From DATADD01 sp046262355 (GTDB lineage: Bacteria > Actinomycetota > CADDZG01 > WHSQ01), in NCBI GenBank assembly GCA_046262355.1, contig JBHEMX010000093.1:21221-85220 (forward strand): 64,000 bases of DNA. The letters are read 5' to 3'. The notes under the pieces are model-generated. The model saw only the letters and a list, made by a program, of their open reading frames with translations, was not told the DNA's origin and did no database searches. The position numbers were made by a program, and so were the translations under genes. Shown here piece after piece: positions 45,689 through 54,234 of this stretch. Numbering within the stretch: the stretch's first letter is position 1; every line of letters starts with the position of its first letter.

Positions 45689-46425
45689 CCTCCGGCCATC
45701 CCGGCCGCTCGCGCGGCGACGGCCCGGCGCGCCGTCACGCGCATGCATCTGTGAGGCTCGGGCTCACGCTGCGCTCCGTTGTCCTGCGACCGCGCGAGGG
45801 CTACGCCGCGGCGATGAGGACGGGCGAGAGGCGGGCGCGGGCGGGCGAGCGTCTTCCGGAGGGCGTCACGCCGTACGTCCTGGCGCTCGCAGGAGGCGCC
45901 GCCGGCATGTGCTTGTGGCTGAAGTTCGGCGCCCTCGCCGGTCTCCGCCACGCGCGCGTGGCCGACTTCGACTCCGGCGTGCTGATCGCAGCCCTGCTCG
46001 TGGGGGTCGTGCTCGGTCTTGCGGGGCAGGTCCTGTGGGGGGCCGTCGGATCGTGGTGCGTGGCCCGGCTCGGGGGCCGGGCGCGGGCGCGCGATCTGCG
46101 TCTCGCCTGGGGGGCATCCGCCCTTCCGCTCGTCGGCGTACTCGTTCTGCTCGCGCCCGACCTCATACTCGCCGGTCCGGGCGTCTTCACCATCGATCCG
46201 CTCGGAGACGCGATCGCGACCGCGTGGGCCGCGCTGTCGATCGCGGTCGGGATCGCCCTCGCCGTATGGTCGCTGTGGCTGTTCGTGCGAGGCGTCGAGG
46301 TTGCATCCGGGCTCAGGCTGCGGCGCGCCGTGCCCGCCGTGCTTGCCGGCGCTGCCTGCTTCGCCCTTCTCGCGGGAGGACTTGCGATGGCGGGCACGCT
46401 CGTCGCGTCGAAGACCGTGCTGTGA
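45685..46425 (+). CDS. YIP1-family membrane protein inside the pur operon
   Basis: 246 residues. A basic, His-rich N-terminus is followed by LTLRSVVLRPREGYAAAM and, after a loop, five hydrophobic segments (from about residue 78). This is the YIP1/DUF1282 layout. TTG 45685 overlaps the purC stop as TTGA, and the end overlaps purS as TGATG, so it is translated as part of the operon. A Yip1-like integral protein is not a known purine enzyme; its role is unknown. Confidence 0.7.
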   Translation: MTSGHPGRSRGDGPARRHAHASVRLGLTLRSVVLRPREGYAAAMRTGERRARAGERLPEGVTPYVLALAGGAAGMCLWLKFGALAGLRHARVADFDSGVLIAALLVGVVLGLAGQVLWGAVGSWCVARLGGRARARDLRLAWGASALPLVGVLVLLAPDLILAGPGVFTIDPLGDAIATAWAALSIAVGIALAVWSLWLFVRGVEVASGLRLRRAVPAVLAGAACFALLAGGLAMAGTLVASKTVL

Positions 46426-46667
46426 TGTTCGCGGTGCGCGTGAACGTGATGCCGAAGGAGGGCATCGCCGACCCGCAGGGTCAGACGATCGAGAGCGCCC
46501 TGCCGGCGCTCGGCTACGAGGGCGTAAGCGACGTGCGAATGGGCAAGAGGATCGAGCTCTCGTTGCAGGCATCGGACGAGGACGAGGCGCGCTCGCGCGC
46601 GACCGAGATATGTGAGCGCCTGCTCGCCAACACCGTGATCGAGAGCTATGAGGTGGTCGTGACGTGA
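46425..46667 (+). CDS. purS: FGAM synthase subunit PurS
   Basis: 80 residues. VRVNVMPKEGIADPQGQTIE, LGYEGVSDVRMGKRIEL and a C-terminal NTVIESYEVV match PurS. It bridges PurQ and PurL in the three-part FGAR amidotransferase. ATG 46425 (or GTG 46422) overlaps the previous stop; GTGA overlap with purQ. Confidence 0.95.
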   Translation: MFAVRVNVMPKEGIADPQGQTIESALPALGYEGVSDVRMGKRIELSLQASDEDEARSRATEICERLLANTVIESYEVVVT

Positions 46668-47338
46668 CGGCGTCGGTTGCGATCGTCGTCTTTCCCGGAT
46701 CGAACTGCGAGCGGGACTGCGTGGGCGCGTTCGGCTCCCTTGGGGCCCAGCCTGAGCTCGTGTGGCACGCGCAGACCACCCTGCCGGGTGCAGACCTCGT
46801 CGTGCTGCCCGGAGGTTTCGCGCACGGTGACTATCTGCGCACGGGCGCGCTCGCTCGGTTCTCACCGATCATGCGCGCGGTGCGTGCACACGCGCAGCGC
46901 GGCGGGCTCGTCCTCGGCATCTGCAACGGATTCCAGATCCTGTGCGAGGCGGGCATGTTGCCCGGCGCACTGCGCAAGAACGAGGGGCTCAAGTTCCTCT
47001 GCCGTTGGACGGAGGTGCGCGTCGACGACGACGCCACGCCGTTCACGAACGGCGTCCGGCGCGGTCGGTCGCTGCGTCTGCCGATCAACCACTTCGAGGG
47101 CAACTGGTACTGTTCCCACGACGAGCTCGAGCGCCTGCGCCGCAACGATCAGATCGTCCTGCGCTACGTCGACAACCCCAACGGCTCGCTCGACGACGTT
47201 GCCGGGCTCGTCGACGAACGGCGCACCGTCTTCGGTCTGATGCCTCATCCGGAGCGAGCCTGCGAGGCGCTGCTCGGGTCCCAGGACGGCGCGCTTCTGC
47301 TCCGCTCGATGCTCGAGTGCATCCCGTCGCTGCTTTGA
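46664..47338 (+). CDS. purQ: FGAM synthase glutaminase subunit PurQ
   Basis: 224 residues, class I glutamine amidotransferase. VFPGSNCERDCVGAF, LPGGFAHGDYLRTGA, catalytic Cys in LGICNGFQILCEAG, and the His/Glu pair in FGLMPHPERACE. GTG start in GTGA overlap with purS; its TGA overlaps the TTG of purL. Confidence 0.97.
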   Translation: MTASVAIVVFPGSNCERDCVGAFGSLGAQPELVWHAQTTLPGADLVVLPGGFAHGDYLRTGALARFSPIMRAVRAHAQRGGLVLGICNGFQILCEAGMLPGALRKNEGLKFLCRWTEVRVDDDATPFTNGVRRGRSLRLPINHFEGNWYCSHDELERLRRNDQIVLRYVDNPNGSLDDVAGLVDERRTVFGLMPHPERACEALLGSQDGALLLRSMLECIPSLL

Positions 47339-49521
47339 CGCAGCTCGTGCATCGCGGCCTCGGCCTCTCGGACGAGGAGTACGACGCCGTCGTCGAGCGC
47401 CTCGGGCGCGCGCCGTCGCATACCGAGCTGGCGATGTTCTCGGTGATGTGGAGCGAGCACTGCTCCTACAAGTCGAGCCGATCGCTCCTGCGCACGCTGC
47501 CGTCGCACGGCGCACACGTGCTGGTGGGTCCCGGCGAGGGCGCGGGCGTCGTCGAGGTCGCGCCCGGGGTGGCGGTCGCGTGGAAGGTCGAGTCCCACAA
47601 CCATCCCTCGTTCGTCGAGCCGCACAACGGCGCGGGCACGGGGGTCGGCGGGATCGTACGCGACGTTCTGTCGATGGGGGCGCGGCCTGTCGCGCTGCTG
47701 GACTCACTTCGCTTCGGATCGCTCGACGATGCGCACTCCCGCTATCTCGTGCACGGGGTGGTGGGCGGGATCTCGTCCTACGGCAACTCGATCGGTGTGC
47801 CTACCGTCGGGGGCGAGACCATGTTCGATGCCTGCTACGCGGCCAACCCGCTCGTGAACGTCGCCTGTCTCGGGCTCGTGGAGGACCGTCTCATGAGCGG
47901 CGTCGCCGAGGGGGAAGGCAGCTCGGTCGTGCTGTTCGGCTCGTCGACCGGGCGCGACGGCATCGGTGGGGCGAGCGTGCTCGCATCGGCCGCGTTCGAC
48001 GCCGACTCGGCGAGCAAGCGGCCGTCGGTCCAGATAGGCGATCCGTTCTCGGAGAAGCTCCTCATCGAGGCGACCCTGGAGCTGGTCGCGCGCGGGCTCC
48101 TCGTCGGCCTCCAGGACCTCGGCGCCGGCGGGATCTCGTGCCCCGCTTCGGAGATGGCCGCCAAGGCCGCCACGGGGATAGACGTCGACGTCGACGCCGT
48201 GCACCTGAGAGAGCGGGACATGGAGCCGTTCGAGGTCATGATCTCGGAGTCCCAGGAGCGCATGATGGCGGTGGCCGAGCCGGGCCGCGTCCCCGATGTC
48301 CTCGACGTCTGCCGCAGGTGGGGGGTGGAGGCGCGCGTGATCGGGACGGTCACCGCAAGCGGGTGCCTGCGGGCGAGCGCGGCGGGCCACATCGTGGCCG
48401 AGTGCCCCGTGGCTGCGCTCGCCGAGGGACCCGTTTACGCTCGCCCCGCGCGCCGGCCGACGTGGCTCGACGGCCGCACCGCGGCGCCGCCCGGCGACGA
48501 TCCACCGTCGGACCTCGAGGCCGCGCTGTGCGCGCTGCTCGCGTCGCCCAACCTCGCCTCGAGGCGCTGGGTCTGGGAGCAGTACGACCACATGATCGGC
48601 CTCGGGACAGTGGTGGGACCGGGCGCGGACGCGGCGGTCATTCGCCTCCCCGGCGTCGACACTGCGGTCGCCCTGAGCGTCGACGGCCCCGGTCGCGCGT
48701 GCCGCCTGGACCCCTATCGAGGAGCCCTGCTGGCGGTTGCGGAGGCTGCTCGCAACGTCGCCTGCAGCGGCGCGCGGCCGCTCGCGATAACGAACTGCCT
48801 CAACCTCGGCAGCCCTGAGGACCCCGGGGTCATGTGGCAGCTCGCGGAGATCGTCCGTGGGGTCGGCGACGCTTGCCGCGCCCTGGGCACGCCGGTCACC
48901 GGCGGCAACGTGTCCTTCTACAACGAGACCTCGGGTCGCCCGATCGACCCGACTCCGGTCATCGGCATGCTCGGCGCTCTGACGCTCGCGTCCGACGCGC
49001 TGGGTCACGCCTTCCGGGAGGCGGGCGACGCGATCGTGCTGCTGGGCGACACCGGCGCCGACGGCTTCGCCGGCAGCGAGTACGCCGCGGTGCTCAACGG
49101 AACCGTTGCGGGGCGGCCGGCGCCCGTCGACCTGGAGCGCGAGCGGGCCCTGGTGGAGGTTCTCGTCGCCGGACGGCACCTCTTGCGCTCGGCGCACGAC
49201 GTGTCGGGCGGCGGGCTCGCGATCTGCCTCGCGGAGTCGGCCATCGCCGGAGGGCTGGGGTTCGCGGTCACGGGCCCGAGCGGAGAGCCGCATCGCTGGT
49301 TGTTCTCGGAGTCGTCGGGACGTGTCGTCGTGTCGTGCGCCGGCGGAGCCTTGGAGGCGCTCTCAACGCTCGCTCGCAGGGAGCGCGTGCCGGCCACGGT
49401 GATGGGCCACGTGGGCGGCAGCTTGCTCGACTTCGGCTCTTTCGCCACCGACCTCGAGGCGTCGGCTCTGACCTTCGAAGACGCGTTGCCGGCGCACCTC
49501 TCCGCTAGGGTGGATCGGTGA
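47335..49521 (+). CDS. purL: FGAM synthase large subunit PurL
   Basis: 728 residues, small-PurL type. HTELAMFSVMWSEHCSYKSS, KVESHNHPSFVEPHNGAGTG, FGGIG-like GRDGIGGASVLASAAF, GAGGISCPASEMAAK and GGNVSFYNETSG. TTG 47335 overlaps the purQ stop (TTGA), and homology runs from LGLSDEEYD, so this start is well supported. purM is not adjacent. Confidence 0.96.
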   Translation: MTQLVHRGLGLSDEEYDAVVERLGRAPSHTELAMFSVMWSEHCSYKSSRSLLRTLPSHGAHVLVGPGEGAGVVEVAPGVAVAWKVESHNHPSFVEPHNGAGTGVGGIVRDVLSMGARPVALLDSLRFGSLDDAHSRYLVHGVVGGISSYGNSIGVPTVGGETMFDACYAANPLVNVACLGLVEDRLMSGVAEGEGSSVVLFGSSTGRDGIGGASVLASAAFDADSASKRPSVQIGDPFSEKLLIEATLELVARGLLVGLQDLGAGGISCPASEMAAKAATGIDVDVDAVHLRERDMEPFEVMISESQERMMAVAEPGRVPDVLDVCRRWGVEARVIGTVTASGCLRASAAGHIVAECPVAALAEGPVYARPARRPTWLDGRTAAPPGDDPPSDLEAALCALLASPNLASRRWVWEQYDHMIGLGTVVGPGADAAVIRLPGVDTAVALSVDGPGRACRLDPYRGALLAVAEAARNVACSGARPLAITNCLNLGSPEDPGVMWQLAEIVRGVGDACRALGTPVTGGNVSFYNETSGRPIDPTPVIGMLGALTLASDALGHAFREAGDAIVLLGDTGADGFAGSEYAAVLNGTVAGRPAPVDLERERALVEVLVAGRHLLRSAHDVSGGGLAICLAESAIAGGLGFAVTGPSGEPHRWLFSESSGRVVVSCAGGALEALSTLARRERVPATVMGHVGGSLLDFGSFATDLEASALTFEDALPAHLSARVDR

Positions 49522-49534
49522 GAGGGAGCGCGGG

Positions 49535-49702
49535 CTAGTGGTCCGTCGCGTAAGTACCGCCAGCACCGAGAGCGTTCCTGCGCGCCGAGGGCAAGGCGCG
49601 AGGAGTCGAGCGTACCTGGAGGTACGTGAGCGACGAGGAACGCAGCCATCGGTGATGCAGGGGCGCTCGAATGCGTCGGTGATTTACGCGGCGGGGCACT
49701 AA
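49535..49702. repeat. Long copy of the CTAG-ended palindromic (MITE-like) element
   Basis: 168 bp between purL and purF. Terminal inverted repeats of about 25 bp: left CTAGTGGTCCGTCGCGTAAG..., right (reverse complement) TTAGTGCCCCGCCGCGTAAA.... The interior folds further: GCGTTCCT (49571-49578) pairs with AGGAACGC, and GTACCT-GG-AGGTAC forms a central hairpin. No coding capacity. It ends 2 bp before the purF ATG, so it supplies all of purF's immediate upstream sequence. Confidence 0.75.
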
Positions 49703-49704
49703 GC

Positions 49705-51123
49705 ATGGGGGGCGAGGCGCGCGACGCGTGCGGCGTCGTCGGGGTCTACGCCCCGGGTGAGGACGTCGCCCGTCTCGTCTACTACGGACTCTTCGCACTG
49801 CAGCATCGTGGCCAGGAGTCGGCCGGCATGGCGATCTCGGACGGCGCCACGATGGTCGTCTACAAAGAGCTCGGGCTCGTCTCGCAGGTCTTCGACGAGA
49901 CCGTGCTAAGCAGCATGCGCGGCCACCTCGCGATCGGCCACGTGCGCTACTCGACCACCGGATCGACGACGTGGGAGAACGCTCAGCCGACCTACAAGAG
50001 CGCTCCGGTGGGCCAGATCGCCCTGGCCCACAACGGGAACCTCGTGAACTCGGTCGAGCTCAAGCGGACCCTTCGAGAGGCAGGCGGCGACCCGACCCCC
50101 GAGGCGGCGCGGTTGCCGTCTTCGTCCGACACCGATCTCGTCGCGGCCCACATCGCTCGCGCCGGCCTCGGCGACACCAGGGAGGCGATCCTCGGCGTGC
50201 TGCCGCACCTCGCGGGGGCGTACTCGTTCACGATCATGGACGAGACGAGGATCTTCGGCGCGCGCGACCCCTCAGGCTTCCGCCCCCTGTGCATCGGGCG
50301 CCTCGGCGACGATGGGTGGATCCTCGCCTCAGAGACCTGTGCGCTCGACCTCCTGGGCGCTCGCTTCATTCGCGACGTCGAGCCCGGCGAGCTCGTCACG
50401 ATCGACGGGTCCGGGCCGTCGAGCGAGCGCTTCGCGCCGGCGCGCCATTCCGCCTGCATCTTCGAGCACGTGTACTTCGCGCGGCCGGACTCCACGTTGA
50501 TGGGCCAGAACGTCTATGCCACGAGATACCGCATGGGACAGCGCCTTGCCCGTGAGAGCCCCGTGGGGGCCGAGCTCGTGATCCCGTCGCCCGATAGCGG
50601 AGTCCCTGCGGCGCAGGGCTTCGCGCAGAGCGCGGGCATCGCGTACGGAGAGGGCTTCGTGAAGAATCGCTATGTCGGGCGCACCTTCATCCAGCCGACG
50701 CAGTCCATGCGGCAGCAGGGCATCCGCATGAAGTTGAACCCGCTGCGAGAGGTGATAGGCGGCAAGCGCGTCGTCGTGGTCGACGATTCGATCGTGCGTG
50801 GCAACACCACGAGGCAGATGGTGGCGATGTTGCGCGAGGCGAACGCCCGTGAGGTCCACATGCGCATCTCGTCGCCACCGATCCGCTGGCCCTGCTTCTA
50901 CGGCATCGACATGCCCGAGCGCGACGAGCTCATCGCGTCCAACATGGACGTCGATGAGGTATGCGCCCACATCGGAGCCGACTCGCTGGCGCATCTGTCG
51001 CTGGAGGGGATGGTGGAGGCGACGGAGATCCCCGACGACGCCTTCTGCACCGCCTGTTTCTCGTCTCGCTATCCGGTCGAGGTGACGCCCGGCGATCTCG
51101 TCGAGAAGCACGTCTTCGAGTGA
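49705..51123 (+). CDS. purF: Amidophosphoribosyltransferase
   Basis: 472 residues. A short propeptide before the nucleophile in DACGVVGVYAP (Cys9), HRGQESAGMAI, RYSTTGSTTWENAQP, PRPP loop VVVVDDSIVRGNTTRQM, and Fe-S-type cysteines near CPxxC-equivalent WPCFYGID and FCTACFSSRYP. First committed step of purine synthesis. The expected partner purM does not follow. The upstream palindromic element leaves no clear Shine-Dalgarno. Confidence 0.96.
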   Translation: MGGEARDACGVVGVYAPGEDVARLVYYGLFALQHRGQESAGMAISDGATMVVYKELGLVSQVFDETVLSSMRGHLAIGHVRYSTTGSTTWENAQPTYKSAPVGQIALAHNGNLVNSVELKRTLREAGGDPTPEAARLPSSSDTDLVAAHIARAGLGDTREAILGVLPHLAGAYSFTIMDETRIFGARDPSGFRPLCIGRLGDDGWILASETCALDLLGARFIRDVEPGELVTIDGSGPSSERFAPARHSACIFEHVYFARPDSTLMGQNVYATRYRMGQRLARESPVGAELVIPSPDSGVPAAQGFAQSAGIAYGEGFVKNRYVGRTFIQPTQSMRQQGIRMKLNPLREVIGGKRVVVVDDSIVRGNTTRQMVAMLREANAREVHMRISSPPIRWPCFYGIDMPERDELIASNMDVDEVCAHIGADSLAHLSLEGMVEATEIPDDAFCTACFSSRYPVEVTPGDLVEKHVFE

Positions 51124-51139
51124 CGCCTCACACGGCAGC

Positions 51140-51925
51140 ATGTCCCTGAGCTACTCGGTCCGAGACGGCGTCGCCGTCATCGTGTTGGATCGCCCGACGG
51201 TTCTCAACGCGTTCGACGACGACCTCGGGAGGCGCGCCCTGGAGGCCGTAGAGCGAGCGGCGGCCGACGACGAGGTGCGTTGCATCGCGATCACCGGGGC
51301 GGGTCGCGCGTTCTCCTCGGGCGAAGATCTGGCGGCGTTGTCTGAGGGCTACGAACGTGGGGAGGCGCCCGACCTCGGGCGCATCCTGCGCACGCGCTAC
51401 AATCCCTTGATACGCGCGCTCGTCGGCGCACCGAAGCCCGTGGTGGCCGCGGTGAACGGGGTCGCGGCAGGGGCCGGCGCGAGTGTGGCGCTCGCGTGCG
51501 ACTTCCGCGTCGCATCCGAGCACGCGAAGCTCACCTTCGGGTTCGCGCGCGTGGGCCTCGTGCCGGATTCCGGAGCCTTGTGGTTCCTGGCGCGCATGGT
51601 CGGCAGCGCGCGCGCGTGGAACCTCGCCGTATCGGCAAGAGTAGTCTCGGCGGATGAGGGCCGCGCCCTCGGGTTGTTCGATCAGGTGCTGGCGGCGGAC
51701 GAGTTCGAGGGGGGCTGGCGCACCCTCGCGCGCGAGCTCGCGGTCGGGCCCACGCGCGCCTTCGCTCTCACCAAGAAGTTGCTCGCGGAGGCGCCGGAGC
51801 ACTCGCTCGACCTGCAGCTGGACGCCGAGGTGACGGCGCAGGCGGAAGCCGGTGCGTCCGAGGATCACCTCGAGGGCGTGCAGGCCTTCTTGGCGAAGCG
51901 ACCTCCTCGGTTCACGGGTCGCTGA
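51140..51925 (+). CDS. Enoyl-CoA hydratase/isomerase family (PaaG-like)
   Basis: 261 residues, crotonase fold. VIVLDRPTVLNAFDDDL, oxyanion segments GAGRAFSSGEDLAAL and VAAVNGVAAGAGASVALACDFR, and Asp in GLVPDSGALWFLARMVG. The Asp-only active site resembles 1,2-epoxyphenylacetyl-CoA isomerases (PaaG) more than hydratases with two Glu. It leads into the tyrosine cluster, so aromatic catabolism is a reasonable guess. Confidence 0.82.
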   Translation: MSLSYSVRDGVAVIVLDRPTVLNAFDDDLGRRALEAVERAAADDEVRCIAITGAGRAFSSGEDLAALSEGYERGEAPDLGRILRTRYNPLIRALVGAPKPVVAAVNGVAAGAGASVALACDFRVASEHAKLTFGFARVGLVPDSGALWFLARMVGSARAWNLAVSARVVSADEGRALGLFDQVLAADEFEGGWRTLARELAVGPTRAFALTKKLLAEAPEHSLDLQLDAEVTAQAEAGASEDHLEGVQAFLAKRPPRFTGR

Positions 51926-51982
51926 CGGCGCCCGCCGCAGCGGCGATATCCTGATCGCTCGCGGCGAAAAGGAGGTGGCGGG

Positions 51983-53080
51983 ATGGCCACACGGGAAGAC
52001 TCGTTCCCGATATCGGGGATCGACTACGTTCAATTCTTCGTCGGCAACGCCAAGCAGGCCGCCCACTATTACAGGGCTCTGGGATTCTCGCCGATCGCAT
52101 ACATGGGCTTGGAGACGGGCGCGCGCGAGCGCGCCTCTTGGTGCGTGCAACAGGGCGACGTGCGTTTCGTGTTCACGGGCGCGCTGGGCAGCAGCTCGCC
52201 GGTTGCCGAGCACGTCAAGAGCCATGGCGACGGGGTGCACGACGTTGCGCTTACCGTTCCGGACGCGGAGGAGGCGTACCGCGTCGCACTCCAGCGTGGC
52301 GCGACGGGGGTTGCGGACCCGCAGGTGTTCGAGGACGATCACGGCAAGGTCGTCAAGGCTTCGATCGCGACCTACGGCGAGACGCTGCATTCGCTCGTGA
52401 GCCGTCAGGACTACTCGGGCTCGTTCTTCCCCGGCTTCAAGGCGCTCGATGCACCCGAAGGTACCAAGGGCTTCGGGGTTCGCTACATCGATCATGTCGT
52501 CGGCAACGTCGAGCTCGGCAAGATGAACGAGTGGGTGAAGTTCTATGAGCGGATCATGGGCTTCACCGAGCTGCGCCACTTCTCGGACGAGGAGATATCC
52601 ACCGACTACTCGGCGCTGATGTCGAAGGTCGTCTGGGATGGCGACGGCAAGATCAAGCTGCCCATCAACGAGCCCGCCGAAGGAAAGCGCAAGTCGCAGA
52701 TCGAGGAGTATCTCGAGTACTACGGCACTCCGGGAGTGCAGCACATCGCGCTCGCCACCGAGAACATCGTATCGTCGGTCGAGTCGATGCGTTCGGCCGG
52801 GATCGAGTTCTTGCGCGTGCCTACGACCTATTACGCCGAGGCCAAGCAGCGCGTCCCGGAGGTTTCGGGGCAGATCGACAATCTCGAGCGTAACGGCGTG
52901 CTGGTCGACAAGGACGAGGACGGGTATCTCCTTCAGATCTTCTCCAAACCGGTGCAGGACCGGCCGACGATCTTCTACGAACTCATCGAGAGGCACGGCG
53001 CGCGCGGGTTCGGCGCGGGCAACTTCAAGGCGCTGTTCGAGGCGATCGAACGCGAGCAGGATCTAAGGGGGAATCTCTGA
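51983..53080 (+). CDS. hppD: 4-Hydroxyphenylpyruvate dioxygenase
   Basis: 365 residues. Two VOC domains; Fe(II) ligands in DGVHDVALTVPDAEEA, GVQHIALATENIV and the C-terminal Glu of YLLQIFSKPVQDRPTIFYELIERHG. Converts 4-hydroxyphenylpyruvate to homogentisate. GGAGG lies before ATG 51983. TGATG overlap with the next gene. Confidence 0.95.
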   Translation: MATREDSFPISGIDYVQFFVGNAKQAAHYYRALGFSPIAYMGLETGARERASWCVQQGDVRFVFTGALGSSSPVAEHVKSHGDGVHDVALTVPDAEEAYRVALQRGATGVADPQVFEDDHGKVVKASIATYGETLHSLVSRQDYSGSFFPGFKALDAPEGTKGFGVRYIDHVVGNVELGKMNEWVKFYERIMGFTELRHFSDEEISTDYSALMSKVVWDGDGKIKLPINEPAEGKRKSQIEEYLEYYGTPGVQHIALATENIVSSVESMRSAGIEFLRVPTTYYAEAKQRVPEVSGQIDNLERNGVLVDKDEDGYLLQIFSKPVQDRPTIFYELIERHGARGFGAGNFKALFEAIEREQDLRGNL

Positions 53081-54198
53081 TGGACGTCGTGTATTCGAAG
53101 GGACGCGTGACGCGCCAGGCGCACGTCGCCATCCCCGAGGGCACATATGAAGAGGAGCATGGACGCGAGACGTTCTTCGGACGCGCGACGCATCTCTATC
53201 GCAAACACCCTCCGACCGCGTGGACGCGCATCGATGGACCGCTGCGGCCGCGCGCTCTCGATCTGAACGAGATCAAGCCGGGCGACTTGACGGACGCGGA
53301 CGCCACGTGGCAGCTCGTCGCCGGGAACGACGACGTTCGCCTTTTCATCAGCCGGCGCGCCGAAGCAATGCCGTACTTCTTGCGCGATGCAGACGGGGAC
53401 GTCTGCTACTTCGTGCACCGCGGCACGGGCACGTTCGAGACTGATTACGGTCCACTGACGTACCGTCAAGGCGACTACGTGATCATCCCCAAGGGAACGA
53501 CACACCGGGTGGTTCCGGACGGCGACGAGAGCTTCTTCTTCGTGATCGAGGGCACCGGTGAGTATCACATCCCCGATCGGGGGCTCATGGGCAAGCACGC
53601 GCAGTTCGACCCCGGGGTTCTCGAGGTCCCCGAGCCGGACCCACACGACGAGGCAGGAGAGTTCGAGGTGCGCGTGAAGCGTGACGGTGGGTTCACGTCG
53701 CTGTGGTTCGCGTGGCATCCGCTCGACGTCGTTGGGTGGCAGGGTGACTTGTGCCCGGTCAAGCTCAATGTGCTCGATCACAGACCCGTTTACTCGCCGA
53801 GCTATCACATGCCTCCATCGGCGCATGCGACGTTCGCCAACGAGGGCTTCGTCATCTGTTCGTTCGTGCCGCGGCCGTTGGAGGAGGACCCACAGGTGCT
53901 GAAGGTGCCCTTCTATCACGCCAATATCGACGCCGACGAGGTCCTCTTCTATCACTCGGGCAACTACTTCAGCCGCGCCGGGATAGACGAGGGGTACATG
54001 ACGCTTCATCCTCAGGGCGTGCACCACGGGCCGCAGCCGGCGGCGATAGAGGCGTCGAAGACGAAGCAGCGCACGGACGAGATCGCGGTGATGGTCGAGA
54101 CCCACCGATCGCTGCAGCTGTCGCCCGAGGCCGAGGCGGTCGTGATCACCGAGTACGAGACGTCGTGGGCGAAGGGGATGGGACTCCTCGACGCATAG
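53080..54198 (+). CDS. hmgA: Homogentisate 1,2-dioxygenase
   Basis: 372 residues, the shorter bacterial form. Cupin: CYFVHRGTGTFETDYG, GDYVIIPKGTTHRV, and the C-terminal Fe site in FYHSGNYFSRAGIDEGYMTLHPQGVHHGP (His-Glu-His). Opens homogentisate to maleylacetoacetate. Coupled to hppD by TGATG. Confidence 0.93.
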   Translation: MDVVYSKGRVTRQAHVAIPEGTYEEEHGRETFFGRATHLYRKHPPTAWTRIDGPLRPRALDLNEIKPGDLTDADATWQLVAGNDDVRLFISRRAEAMPYFLRDADGDVCYFVHRGTGTFETDYGPLTYRQGDYVIIPKGTTHRVVPDGDESFFFVIEGTGEYHIPDRGLMGKHAQFDPGVLEVPEPDPHDEAGEFEVRVKRDGGFTSLWFAWHPLDVVGWQGDLCPVKLNVLDHRPVYSPSYHMPPSAHATFANEGFVICSFVPRPLEEDPQVLKVPFYHANIDADEVLFYHSGNYFSRAGIDEGYMTLHPQGVHHGPQPAAIEASKTKQRTDEIAVMVETHRSLQLSPEAEAVVITEYETSWAKGMGLLDA

Positions 54199-54234
54199 CC
54201 GGTTGTCTCGTCGCTTGAGCCCGGCACGAAGAAC

